64,000 nucleotides of DNA, from assembly GCF_004353925.1 (NCBI RefSeq), contig NZ_SMOK01000011.1, positions 496,001 through 560,000 on the forward strand. Reading direction: 5' to 3'. Source of the stretch: Pseudomonas sp. H9 (GTDB lineage Bacteria; Pseudomonadota; Gammaproteobacteria; Pseudomonadales; Pseudomonadaceae). The translations under genes and the position numbers were made by a program. This document shows positions 16,035 through 23,777 of this stretch, piece after piece. The stretch's first letter is position 1. The number at the start of each line of letters is the position of its first letter. Below the pieces are notes generated by a model. The model had not been told where the DNA came from, did not search any database, and was given only the letters and a program-made list of their open reading frames with translations.

Positions 16035-17527
16035 ACATTGCTGCCCCGCTGCACACCACCGACGCCCTGTTGCTGGACACCCTCAATCACTACCTGAGCG
16101 TTGTAGACCGTAACGCCGTGGTGACCTTGGGCGAGCGCCTGATTGCAGCCGCCGGCGGCCTCGACGCCCTGCCCGACTATAAACTGATGGTTGCCTACGG
16201 CGGCGGCAAAGACAGCTCGTACACGGTGTCGCTGATCCGCGCCGTGCAACTGCACTTGAACGTGCTGCACAGCCGAACTTTCCGGCTGCGCATCGCCAAC
16301 ATGCGCCACGCCGGAGTGCCCGACGCAGTGATGGCCAACATCGATCGTGTCTACCGCGCGCTGCGTCTGTATGACGATGCCCGTGTGGAGATGCTGGTAG
16401 TCGACCACCAGCAGATCCGCCCGTACGAACGCCATCTACCGTTCCCCCAAGCGGTGCGAGACATCAACCGCTTTGACGTGCTGATGAACGGCCACCGAAC
16501 CGCCGGTGACGGCCGTCCGACGTTCTGCAACAGCTGCAACCTGGCGGTGGCCGACTTCTACGGTCGCGCCGCCTGGTGGCAAGGCGGGGTCAATGCGGTG
16601 GTTACCGGTGACTCACGCAAGGAACAGAAACACTACTTTACCTGGATCATGCGCCTGGCCCAGCGGGTCGGGCTGGATGTAGATACCTGTCGACGCGAAG
16701 GCTTTCGCGGCCTGCTACAAGCACTCGATGGTGTGGCCCAGCACTACTTTGACGAACTGTTTGGCGAAGGCTTCGACCAGCAGCGTGCCGAGCGTCGCGT
16801 CGCCAGCGGTAGCGCAAGTGCGGACCCAGCGTTCATCAGCATCTATGACCTGGTCAGCTATCGGGTGGATGACCACTGGGACCTGATCACCGAGTTTCTC
16901 GACTTCCGCTTTGAGGAGCTGGCCTTCAGCTTCACGGAGTCAGACTGTGCCAATCCGATGCTGATGGCGCACTTTCGCGGCCTTAAAGTCCAGTACGTAC
17001 AAGGTCGAAGCTATCACCAGGGGATCGACGAGTACCTTGAGCTGGCCCAAGCTCTGATGCGCAAAAAGGAAATGCCTGAACGCCTGATCGAGCTGGCCTT
17101 GGCACCTTACAGCACCCTCACGGGTAAAGACGAGCGCCGGGCATTGGCCAACCGCTTTGCCAGCGAGGCCTTCGACCTGAGTGAAAGCCAGCTGGTGTGC
17201 ATGCAATTCGCCCCGTTTGTTGGCCGCGGCCGTGAACTGTCGCGCTTTGTCACCCTGTGCCATCCACAGCGTCTGGGTGACTTGCAACAATTGCATGAGC
17301 TGCTGGCCGGGGCTATCGAGCATCCCGCCTTGAGCGTGTGGCTTACTCAGATCAGCGGTTTGCCATTGACGGCACTGCGTAGCCTTTATGGCCATGACCT
17401 GGTTGATTTCAACAGTGACAACAGCCTGATCGCCAGGGTACGCGCCGGTGACCCGCACAAAGGCCGCATCACCCATCTGGACCCAGTGTCTGGCGTGCAA
17501 GTGATCGAACTGGTTTCGGGACGTTGA
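16031..17527 (+). CDS. PP-loop ATP pyrophosphatase-family protein with Cys pair
   Basis: A 498-aa protein. A PP-loop (P-loop-like motif of N-type ATP pyrophosphatases) is clear at residues 55-63: AYGGGKDSSYTVSLIR, after the hydrophobic strand KLMVAYG. Enzymes with this motif adenylate a carboxylate, carbonyl or tRNA base, then amidate or thiolate it; examples are asparagine synthetase B, NAD synthetase, GuaA and ThiI. A Cys pair, FCNSCNL (C166, C169), recalls sulfur- or metal-handling PP-loop enzymes such as TtuA/WbpG-type proteins. TGDSRKEQKHYFTW follows. The C-terminal 250 residues I do not recognise. No glutaminase domain is present, so ammonia or another nitrogen or sulfur donor is needed. 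It overlaps the ATP-grasp gene by 4 nt. Confidence 0.78.
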   Translation: MNIAAPLHTTDALLLDTLNHYLSVVDRNAVVTLGERLIAAAGGLDALPDYKLMVAYGGGKDSSYTVSLIRAVQLHLNVLHSRTFRLRIANMRHAGVPDAVMANIDRVYRALRLYDDARVEMLVVDHQQIRPYERHLPFPQAVRDINRFDVLMNGHRTAGDGRPTFCNSCNLAVADFYGRAAWWQGGVNAVVTGDSRKEQKHYFTWIMRLAQRVGLDVDTCRREGFRGLLQALDGVAQHYFDELFGEGFDQQRAERRVASGSASADPAFISIYDLVSYRVDDHWDLITEFLDFRFEELAFSFTESDCANPMLMAHFRGLKVQYVQGRSYHQGIDEYLELAQALMRKKEMPERLIELALAPYSTLTGKDERRALANRFASEAFDLSESQLVCMQFAPFVGRGRELSRFVTLCHPQRLGDLQQLHELLAGAIEHPALSVWLTQISGLPLTALRSLYGHDLVDFNSDNSLIARVRAGDPHKGRITHLDPVSGVQVIELVSGR

Positions 17528-17530
17528 CGC

Positions 17531-18790
17531 ATGCCTCCAGTCCACGCCGGCTTTTTCCAACGTTTCATTGAACAGGCTCACGCCAAGGGCCAACTGGTCG
17601 TGCAGCCACGCATGGGCTTCGGCGCCATCGAACCGATGCGCGCAGGCCTGTCTGCGGTCGCCGAGTTGCCCTGGGCGACCGTCGGCACCATTACCCTGGA
17701 CAGCTATACCCGTGTCGGCGACTACCAAAGCGCCTTGCAGTGTTTGAACAACGATAGCCCCTTGAACGGCTTTCCTATCGTCACTCACTCGCTGCACGCC
17801 GTTCAGGGGCTGTTGCAGGGTCTCTATCGCCCGGACTTTCCAATCCAGGTGCGCCACGGCACAGCGCAACCGCAAACCATCTTCAAGCGCATGGCAGCGG
17901 CCGGCCTGGACGCTACCGAGGGCGGTCCGGTGTCCTATTGCATGCCCTACAGTCGTCTTCCGTTGGCCAATGCCATCGAGGCCTGGGCCGAGAGCTGCCG
18001 ATTGCTGGCCGACGCCACGCCTCATGGCCACATCGAGAGTTTCGGTGGTTGCCTGCTGGGGCAGTTGTGCCCGCCGTCATTACTGGTTGCGATGAGCCTG
18101 CTTGAAGCGTTGTTCTTCCGCCAGCATGGCATCAACAGCGTCTCGCTCAGCTATGCCCAGGGCACCAGCATGGCGCAAGACCTGGGGGCATTGCGGGCGA
18201 TGCGCGAGCTGGCGGCTGAATACCTTGGCGGTAACCACTGGCACGTGGTGGTGTACACCTACATGGGCGTATTCCCGACCACCGAGCATGGCGCCCGGCG
18301 CTTGATCTGCGACAGTGCACGCCTGGCCAGGGCTGCGGGTTGTGAGCGCTTGATCGTCAAGACCGTCGCCGAATCCCTGCAGATTCCATCTGTGCAAGAC
18401 AACCTGGACGCCCTGAACATGGCTGCACAGGTCGCCCACCAGCCCCTGTGCGACGACACGCCCGACAGCACTGCCTACTACGAGGAAGTGCTGTTTGAGG
18501 CACGGCAATTGGTCGAGCAGGTGCGCAACCTGCACAACGACCTGGCGGTCGCCTTGATGCAGGCCTTCGCCAGAGGCCTGCTGGACATCCCCTACTGCCT
18601 GCACCCGGACAACCCCGGACGTGCCACCACCCACATCGACGCCAATGGCGCGCTGCGCTGGGCCAATGTCGGCAACCTGCCGCTGCCACGCAGTTGCGGC
18701 CTGTCGGCCACCGGCCCCGGCATCCGCTCCGCACAACTGTTTGAAATGCTGCATTACACGGTGAATCGCTATGACCAACCCTTGCATTGA
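17531..18790 (+). CDS. Glutamate mutase catalytic-subunit (MutE/GlmE)-like protein
   Basis: A 419-aa protein that aligns along its length with the epsilon subunit of Clostridium cochlearium glutamate (methylaspartate) mutase as I remember it. Matching residues are R27 (QPRMG; GlmE R66), R61 (SYTR; R100), R108 and H109 (VRHGT; R149, H150), E130 (TEGG; E171), Y136 and Y140 (SYCMPYS; Y177, Y181), and K277/E281 (VKTVAE; K326, E330). The three arginines are the substrate carboxylate clamp and the Lys/Glu contact adenosylcobalamin. It lacks about 40 N-terminal and some C-terminal residues of GlmE. It should interconvert (S)-glutamate and (2S,3S)-3-methylaspartate, or a close analogue, with the B12 protein at 14306. 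It starts 3 nt after the PP-loop gene. Confidence 0.85.
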   Translation: MPPVHAGFFQRFIEQAHAKGQLVVQPRMGFGAIEPMRAGLSAVAELPWATVGTITLDSYTRVGDYQSALQCLNNDSPLNGFPIVTHSLHAVQGLLQGLYRPDFPIQVRHGTAQPQTIFKRMAAAGLDATEGGPVSYCMPYSRLPLANAIEAWAESCRLLADATPHGHIESFGGCLLGQLCPPSLLVAMSLLEALFFRQHGINSVSLSYAQGTSMAQDLGALRAMRELAAEYLGGNHWHVVVYTYMGVFPTTEHGARRLICDSARLARAAGCERLIVKTVAESLQIPSVQDNLDALNMAAQVAHQPLCDDTPDSTAYYEEVLFEARQLVEQVRNLHNDLAVALMQAFARGLLDIPYCLHPDNPGRATTHIDANGALRWANVGNLPLPRSCGLSATGPGIRSAQLFEMLHYTVNRYDQPLH

Positions 18791-20024
18791 CGCAAACCTG
18801 GCACCGCTGGTGCTGGTCGATGCCTATTCAACCGGCGCCCTGCTGGCCCGCGCCTTGGCCGAGCAGCGGCCGCTGCTGCACGTAAGCTCCCGCAGCGACA
18901 TGCCGCAAGCCTTTGCTGCCAGTTGCCCGCAGGCGCTGTTCCTGGCGCATTACAACCTCCAGACGCTGGGTTTTCAGGCGCTGGTTGAGCAGTTGAAAGC
19001 CCATCAGCCGGCCGCCGTGATAACCGGTAGCGAGTTCGGCGTGGAACTGGCCGATCGCCTGGCCGCAGCCCTTGAGTTACCTGGCAACGACCCCGAATAC
19101 TCGGCAGCCCGTCGCGACAAATCACTGATGGCGGAGCAAGTGGCCTGTGCCGGCTTGCCGGTGGCCGCCCAACTGCGCACCGCTTCATGCGAACAGGCGG
19201 TAGCGTGGTTCCAGGCCCGAGGCGCCAGGCCGGTGGTGGTCAAACCGCTGGACAGTGCCGGCTCAGACAACGTGTTCATTTGTCACGATATCGAGCAACT
19301 GCAACTCGCTGTCGCCTGCATTCTGGGTGCCACCAACCTGATGATGTGCAACAACCACGCACTGCTGTTGCAGGAATACCTGGAGGGCGACGAGTACATC
19401 ATCAACAGTGTCAGCCATGAAGGTCAGCACTGGATCACCGATGTCTGGAAAAGCAGCAAGACCTTGAGCAGTGACGGGCGCAAGATCTATGACTGCGAAG
19501 ACCTGCTGCCGGCCCATGACCCGGTGTTGGTGTCATTGATCGACTATGTCCAGGGTGTGCTCGATGCCCTGGCCATCGCCCACGGCCCGGCGCATACCGA
19601 AGTGATCCTCACCGCCCAAGGGCCTCGACTGCTGGAGACCGGTGCGCGCCTCTCGGGCCTGGCCAACCCCGAGGCACTGCAGGCGGCCACAGGCAATGAT
19701 CAAGTTGCCCTCACCTGCCTGAAATACTTGCAGCCGCACGCGCTTGCCCGTCACCCCCAACGTTATCGCCTGCTCAATCATTGCTGCACGCTGAACCTGA
19801 TCAGCCGCCGGTCTGCCCCGTTCAACCTCACCACCGTGCGCCAGCAGCTCGACAGCCTGGGCAGCTACCACAGCGCACGCTTTCGTTTCAGCGACGGTCG
19901 CCACACCGTGCCGACCATTGACCTCAACAGCTCGCCGGGGGCGGTGTTTTTGCTGCACCCGAGCGCCGACCGGATTCGCCAGGACCACCAGGCCTGGCGT
20001 GTATGGGAGAAAAACTGCTTGTAA
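18771..20024 (+). CDS. ATP-grasp ligase (second of two)
   Basis: A 417-aa ATP-grasp protein, distinct in sequence from the one at 14796. Its nucleotide-binding strand is ARPVVVKPLDSAGSDNVFIC (about residues 151-170) and the metal-binding segment is PRLLETGARLSGLANPEAL (about 285-303). The central part has LLQEYLEGDEYIINSV, typical of dipeptide-ligase and carbamoyl-synthase-like ATP-grasp enzymes. It overlaps the mutase-like gene by 20 nt, so translation is coupled. Together with the other ATP-grasp protein it could make two successive amide bonds. It is followed by a small hairpin and the PanB-like gene. The substrates are unknown. Confidence 0.87.
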   Translation: MTNPCIDANLAPLVLVDAYSTGALLARALAEQRPLLHVSSRSDMPQAFAASCPQALFLAHYNLQTLGFQALVEQLKAHQPAAVITGSEFGVELADRLAAALELPGNDPEYSAARRDKSLMAEQVACAGLPVAAQLRTASCEQAVAWFQARGARPVVVKPLDSAGSDNVFICHDIEQLQLAVACILGATNLMMCNNHALLLQEYLEGDEYIINSVSHEGQHWITDVWKSSKTLSSDGRKIYDCEDLLPAHDPVLVSLIDYVQGVLDALAIAHGPAHTEVILTAQGPRLLETGARLSGLANPEALQAATGNDQVALTCLKYLQPHALARHPQRYRLLNHCCTLNLISRRSAPFNLTTVRQQLDSLGSYHSARFRFSDGRHTVPTIDLNSSPGAVFLLHPSADRIRQDHQAWRVWEKNCL

Positions 20025-20031
20025 CCCACGG

Positions 20032-20049
20032 CAGCCCCTAACGGGGCTG
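20032..20049 (+). other. Intercistronic hairpin before the PanB-like gene
   Basis: CAGCCCC (20032-20038) pairs perfectly with GGGGCTG (20043-20049) around a 4-nt loop. It lies in the 48-nt gap before the last cluster gene and has no following T-run. It is a possible attenuator or RNA-stability element and not a strong terminator. Confidence 0.5.
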
Positions 20050-20072
20050 GCCCACATCACAGGAAAACACTG

Positions 20073-20888
20073 ATGAGCACACCTATCCGCACCAAGCGCA
20101 CGACGGTTCCGCAACTGGTCGCCATGAAAGGCCAGCAAAAGATCGTCTCTTTGACGGCATACACAAGCTCGATTGCCACGTTGATCGACCCTATCGTCGA
20201 TTTCATCCTGGTCGGTGACTCCACTGCGATGGTCGGCTACGGCCGCGCTTCGACGCTGAGCATGCAGCTGGAAGAAACCATCGCCCACACCCGGGCGGTG
20301 GTCGACTGCACACGCTCGGCCTGTGTGATTGCCGACATGCCGTTCGGCAGCTACCAGGAATCCCATGAACAGGCCTTTCGCAACTGCGCCCAAGTGCTGT
20401 CGCGCACCGGTTGCGACGCCGTGAAGCTGGAAGCCAACACGGCCTTGGCAAGCACCGTCGAGTTTCTCGTTGCACGAGGCATTCCGGTGATGTCCCACGT
20501 CGGGCTGATGCCGCAATTCGTCAACGTCATGGGCGGTTTCAAAGCCCAGGGGCTGACCGCCGAAAGCGCCGCCCACATTGTCGAGGATGCCCATGCCACG
20601 ATTGCTGCGGGCGCTTTCAGCGTGTTGCTGGAGGGCGTAGCCGAACAGGTTGCGCGGCAAATCACTCGCGACAGCAAGGTGCCTACGATTGGCATCGGTG
20701 CATCACCGGCCTGTGACGGTCAGGTGCTGGTCACCGAAGACCTGCTGGGCCTGGGTGGTGATCAGGTGCCGCGCTTCGTCAAGCGTTATGCTGATGTGGG
20801 CGCGGTGATTCGCGATGCGTGTAGCCAGTACGCCGATGAGGTGCGCAACGGGCATTTCCCTGAACTGCGGCATTGCTATGGGGTTTAA
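20073..20888 (+). CDS. Ketopantoate hydroxymethyltransferase (PanB)-like enzyme
   Basis: A 271-aa PanB-family TIM barrel. Metal and catalytic positions are kept: [10 protein letters not shown] (first metal Asp), [11 protein letters not shown] (second metal Asp), AVKLEAN (catalytic Lys and Glu), VLLEGVAEQ (general base Glu) and [15 protein letters not shown]. PanB transfers a hydroxymethyl group from methylene-tetrahydrofolate to 2-ketoisovalerate. This copy is probably a specialised paralogue: it sits at the end of the mutase/ligase cluster and no panC is beside it, whereas pantothenate genes usually are panBC. Substitutions such as STAMVGYG where I expect SLGMTVQG fit a changed substrate. 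Hydroxymethylation of a 2-keto acid intermediate is inferred. It converges on the MocR gene with a 4-nt overlap. Confidence 0.87.
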   Translation: MSTPIRTKRTTVPQLVAMKGQQKIVSLTAYTSSIATLIDPIVDFILVGDSTAMVGYGRASTLSMQLEETIAHTRAVVDCTRSACVIADMPFGSYQESHEQAFRNCAQVLSRTGCDAVKLEANTALASTVEFLVARGIPVMSHVGLMPQFVNVMGGFKAQGLTAESAAHIVEDAHATIAAGAFSVLLEGVAEQVARQITRDSKVPTIGIGASPACDGQVLVTEDLLGLGGDQVPRFVKRYADVGAVIRDACSQYADEVRNGHFPELRHCYGV

Positions 20889-22279
20889 CTGGCTTGGGCG
20901 GTAGCCTGCGCCAAACGCTGTAGTGCCTGGGGAATGTCCTTGGACCAGTCCAGGGTGTAGCTCAATCGCAAATGATGCCGCCAGTTACCTTGCAGACTGA
21001 AAATTTCCCCAGGCGCAATGACTACACGTTGCGCCAGCAAGCGGTCGAACACCTGGCGCATCTCGACCGGCCGCGTGGCTTCAAGCCAGAAGGTGGCACC
21101 CCCGTGAGGCTCGATGATGCGGAACTGCTCACACATATGTTCCAACAACAAACCCTTCATGCAGCGCATGCGATCATGCAACTGGGCACGCAGTGCCACC
21201 AGGTGTTGATCGATGCGCCGGGAACTGAACAGCTTGGCAATCGCCTTCTGACGAATCGGCGACAAGCGAAACGCGCGCTCCAGGAACAAGCGGTGCAGCT
21301 GCGGAATATGCCGCCGACAAAGCAGGTAGCCGAACGGCGCTTCCGAACCGATGATCTTGTCGAAGGTGGAGAACACCAGGAGCTTTTGCGGATCGGCAAA
21401 GTCACGAAAGCGGCTAGCGCCGGAGGTGAAACAAAACTCACCGTAACTATCGTTTTCAAACAACCAGACATCACGCTCTGCCAGCCAGCGGCAGATTTGT
21501 TGTTTGTCTTGCGCAGGCATCAGCCCACCATGAGGGCTGCTCAGGGTCGAAGAAAACACTGCCAGGCGCACCGGCTCCTGACGCAACAGGCGCTCCAGCG
21601 CGCTCAGGTCAAAACGGCCGTTATCGCCCAGCGCCACCTCGATGACCCTGATTTTCGCCGCCTGCAATTGCCGCAGTACCGCCCAGGAGCACGGCGATTC
21701 GACCAACGCCACACTGCCTTCAAGCTGCAGCGCGCTCAAGGCCGTTTCCATGACGCTGCGCAGGTCCGAACCGATGTATACGTGCTCAGCCTGCCAGTAG
21801 CTACGGGTAGAACAGGTGTAACGATCGGCCAGAACACTGCGCAGTTCCGGCTCACCAAACGGCTGGTACAGCGGTGCATGAGAGCGCGGGTACTGGCGCG
21901 CCAGTTCGCGCTCGATCATCAGCAGAGGCTTTTCCAGCGACAGCAACATCGCCGGGGCATCACTGCTCAACGCCAGCATGCCCGGCTGCCGGGCGTTGGT
22001 GAACACATTGTCCAGCAGGTTGGGGGAATCTTCGCCCACCAGTGCGCCCGGCATGGCACGGGTAAAATATCCGTACTTGGGTCTGGCGTAGATGCGCCCC
22101 TCATCCTCGAGCAAGGAATAGGCATATTTGGTCGAGGAAACTGAAACATTTAGACGCAAAGCTAACTGTCGCAACGACGGTAATCGCTGCTCAATTTGCG
22201 GATCACTGGCTTCTATCAGTTCAACGAGGTAGCGGTACACCGCCTGATAGGTAAAGTTTGAGGCTTTCTTGGTGTCCAT
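20885..22279 (-). CDS. MocR-type transcriptional regulator (GntR HTH plus aminotransferase-like domain)
   Basis: A 464-aa PLP-dependent regulator. The GntR-type winged helix is at about residues 10-75 ([45 protein letters not shown]). The rest is an aminotransferase fold type I domain: [23 protein letters not shown], and [17 protein letters not shown] with the Lys expected to bind PLP. The ATG at 22279 gives the usual short N-terminus; an ATG at 22318 is possible. MocR proteins sense amino acids or vitamins through PLP chemistry. Its 3' end overlaps the PanB-like gene tail, and no other amino-acid gene is nearer, so it may control the cluster at 11021-20888. That link is inferred. Confidence 0.88.
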   Translation of the reverse strand: MDTKKASNFTYQAVYRYLVELIEASDPQIEQRLPSLRQLALRLNVSVSSTKYAYSLLEDEGRIYARPKYGYFTRAMPGALVGEDSPNLLDNVFTNARQPGMLALSSDAPAMLLSLEKPLLMIERELARQYPRSHAPLYQPFGEPELRSVLADRYTCSTRSYWQAEHVYIGSDLRSVMETALSALQLEGSVALVESPCSWAVLRQLQAAKIRVIEVALGDNGRFDLSALERLLRQEPVRLAVFSSTLSSPHGGLMPAQDKQQICRWLAERDVWLFENDSYGEFCFTSGASRFRDFADPQKLLVFSTFDKIIGSEAPFGYLLCRRHIPQLHRLFLERAFRLSPIRQKAIAKLFSSRRIDQHLVALRAQLHDRMRCMKGLLLEHMCEQFRIIEPHGGATFWLEATRPVEMRQVFDRLLAQRVVIAPGEIFSLQGNWRHHLRLSYTLDWSKDIPQALQRLAQATAQAS

Positions 22280-22556
22280 ACTCACGTACTTAAAGGTCAA
22301 TAGCGGGTGTCGGTCCATGAGCTTTAACGCAATCCTGCCCCCACGTTACCGATTCAGGCGCGTTGTCGCCAGCCCCTCACAAACGGTGCAAACAGCGTGG
22401 TAGACGCTTGCAGAGCGAAAAACGATGGCTTGATTGAGTGCACAGGTGTGCAGCACATCGATGGCTGGTCGCCACAAAATTATTGCCCAACACTGGCCAA
22501 GCGTCGCCCAACTGCTAGCGTTGTTTGCAAGTGAATATGCCAAGGGATTACGTGCT

Positions 22557-23234
22557 ATGAATTCAACGCTGCGCTCCACGTTGTTGTGCGCCACGCTCAT
22601 TGCCTTGGCCGGATGTGCCAGTTCCAGGGTCGATCCCAGCCAGTACTCCGGGTTTCTCAAAGACTACAGCCGCCTGAAGGAAGCCGAGAGTATTTCCGGC
22701 GCGCCGGTGATGCGCTGGATTGACCCGAACCTCAAGGCTGCTCGCTACAGCCAGGTGTACATTGAGCCCAGTCAGTTCTACCCCAAGCCGCAGCCCACTG
22801 ACGTGATTTCGGCGCAGACGCTGCAAGAAATCACCCGCTATTACGACACTGCACTCAAGCGCGAACTGGGCGCGGTAGTTCCACTGGCGAGCAAAGCGGG
22901 GCCGAATGTACTGGTAGTGCGTCCGGCGATTACCGCCGTGGCCACTCACACCGAAGGGCTCAAGCCCTATGAAGTGATCCCGATCGCACTGGTGATAGCG
23001 GCGGTCAACACCGCCGCCGGTGGTCGCGACCAAGAGGTGGATATCGCCACTGAAGCTGCGTTTCTCGATGGCGGCAACAACACTGTGGTCGCCCAGGTAG
23101 TCCGTAAAGGCGCGGGCAAGGAGCTTGAGAACAAGAGCACCAAGCTGACCGTGCAAGACGTCAAGCCGGTACTCGACGGCTGGGCGTCGGACATGCGCCG
23201 CAGCTTCGTCAAGTTCAAGAGCGAGTCGCGTTAA
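22557..23234 (+). CDS. Lipoprotein, DUF3313-like
   Basis: A 225-aa protein with a lipoprotein signal: hydrophobic STLLCATLIALAGC with the lipobox LAGC, so it is probably lipid-anchored after the Cys. The following residues (SSRVDPSQYSGFLKDYSRLKE) and PVMRWIDPNL and VYIEPSQFYP match what I recall of DUF3313 proteins. AAGGGA lies 9 nt before the ATG at 22557; the frame is open further upstream but without a ribosome site. The 277-nt region before it also carries the MocR promoter in the other direction. Function is unknown. Its last codons overlap the convergent OsmC-family gene by 4 nt. Confidence 0.82.
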   Translation: MNSTLRSTLLCATLIALAGCASSRVDPSQYSGFLKDYSRLKEAESISGAPVMRWIDPNLKAARYSQVYIEPSQFYPKPQPTDVISAQTLQEITRYYDTALKRELGAVVPLASKAGPNVLVVRPAITAVATHTEGLKPYEVIPIALVIAAVNTAAGGRDQEVDIATEAAFLDGGNNTVVAQVVRKGAGKELENKSTKLTVQDVKPVLDGWASDMRRSFVKFKSESR

Positions 23235-23638
23235 GCGCTCAGACTGCTGTCAATAACAATGCTGCCACTGAGCAGCTTGTGCACCGGACAGGCATTGGCC
23301 ACACCCAGCAACCGTTCACGCTGGGCCGCATCGAGATCACCGTGAAGTTCAATCACACGCTTGATCTCGGTGCGCGCTGGCACGGTTTTCTCTTCCTTGA
23401 CGATATCCAGCAGCACATGCACATGCTGCAGAGGCCATTCCTTGCGCCGGGCATACATCGACAAGGTGATGGCCGTGCAAGCGCCCAAAGCCGAGAGCAA
23501 CAACTGATGAGGGTTGGGGCCGGCATCTCGGCCGCCCAGGGCCTGGTCTTCATCGGCCAGCCACTGGTTCATGCCAGCGGACAGATTGACGGTGTAAGGG
23601 ATCTCACCCAGCTCGGCGTGGACGGTCGAATCGGACAT
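23231..23638 (-). CDS. OsmC-family protein
   Basis: A 135-aa OsmC/Ohr-fold protein. It has two conserved Cys residues, one in LSALGACTAITLSMYARRK and one in VANACPVHKLL, which are the redox pair used to reduce organic peroxides in this family. GPNPHQLLLSALG is the usual motif before the first Cys. The ATG at 23638 (MSDSTVHAEL) has GGAAG upstream; a longer frame to 23695 is unlikely. It is monocistronic and convergent with the lipoprotein gene. The specific subfamily (OsmC proper or YhfA-like) is unclear. Confidence 0.9.
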   Translation of the reverse strand: MSDSTVHAELGEIPYTVNLSAGMNQWLADEDQALGGRDAGPNPHQLLLSALGACTAITLSMYARRKEWPLQHVHVLLDIVKEEKTVPARTEIKRVIELHGDLDAAQRERLLGVANACPVHKLLSGSIVIDSSLSA

Positions 23639-23777
23639 CTGCGAAGCTTCCTTTGCGGTGGCCAGGCCAGCAGGGCCTGACGCGAGAGTGTTCACACTAG
23701 CGTCAGACCCGGTGCAGGGAAAGTGGCAATCACAGCCTGCAGCGTTCTGTCATCGGAACGACAACGCCACATCCGTC

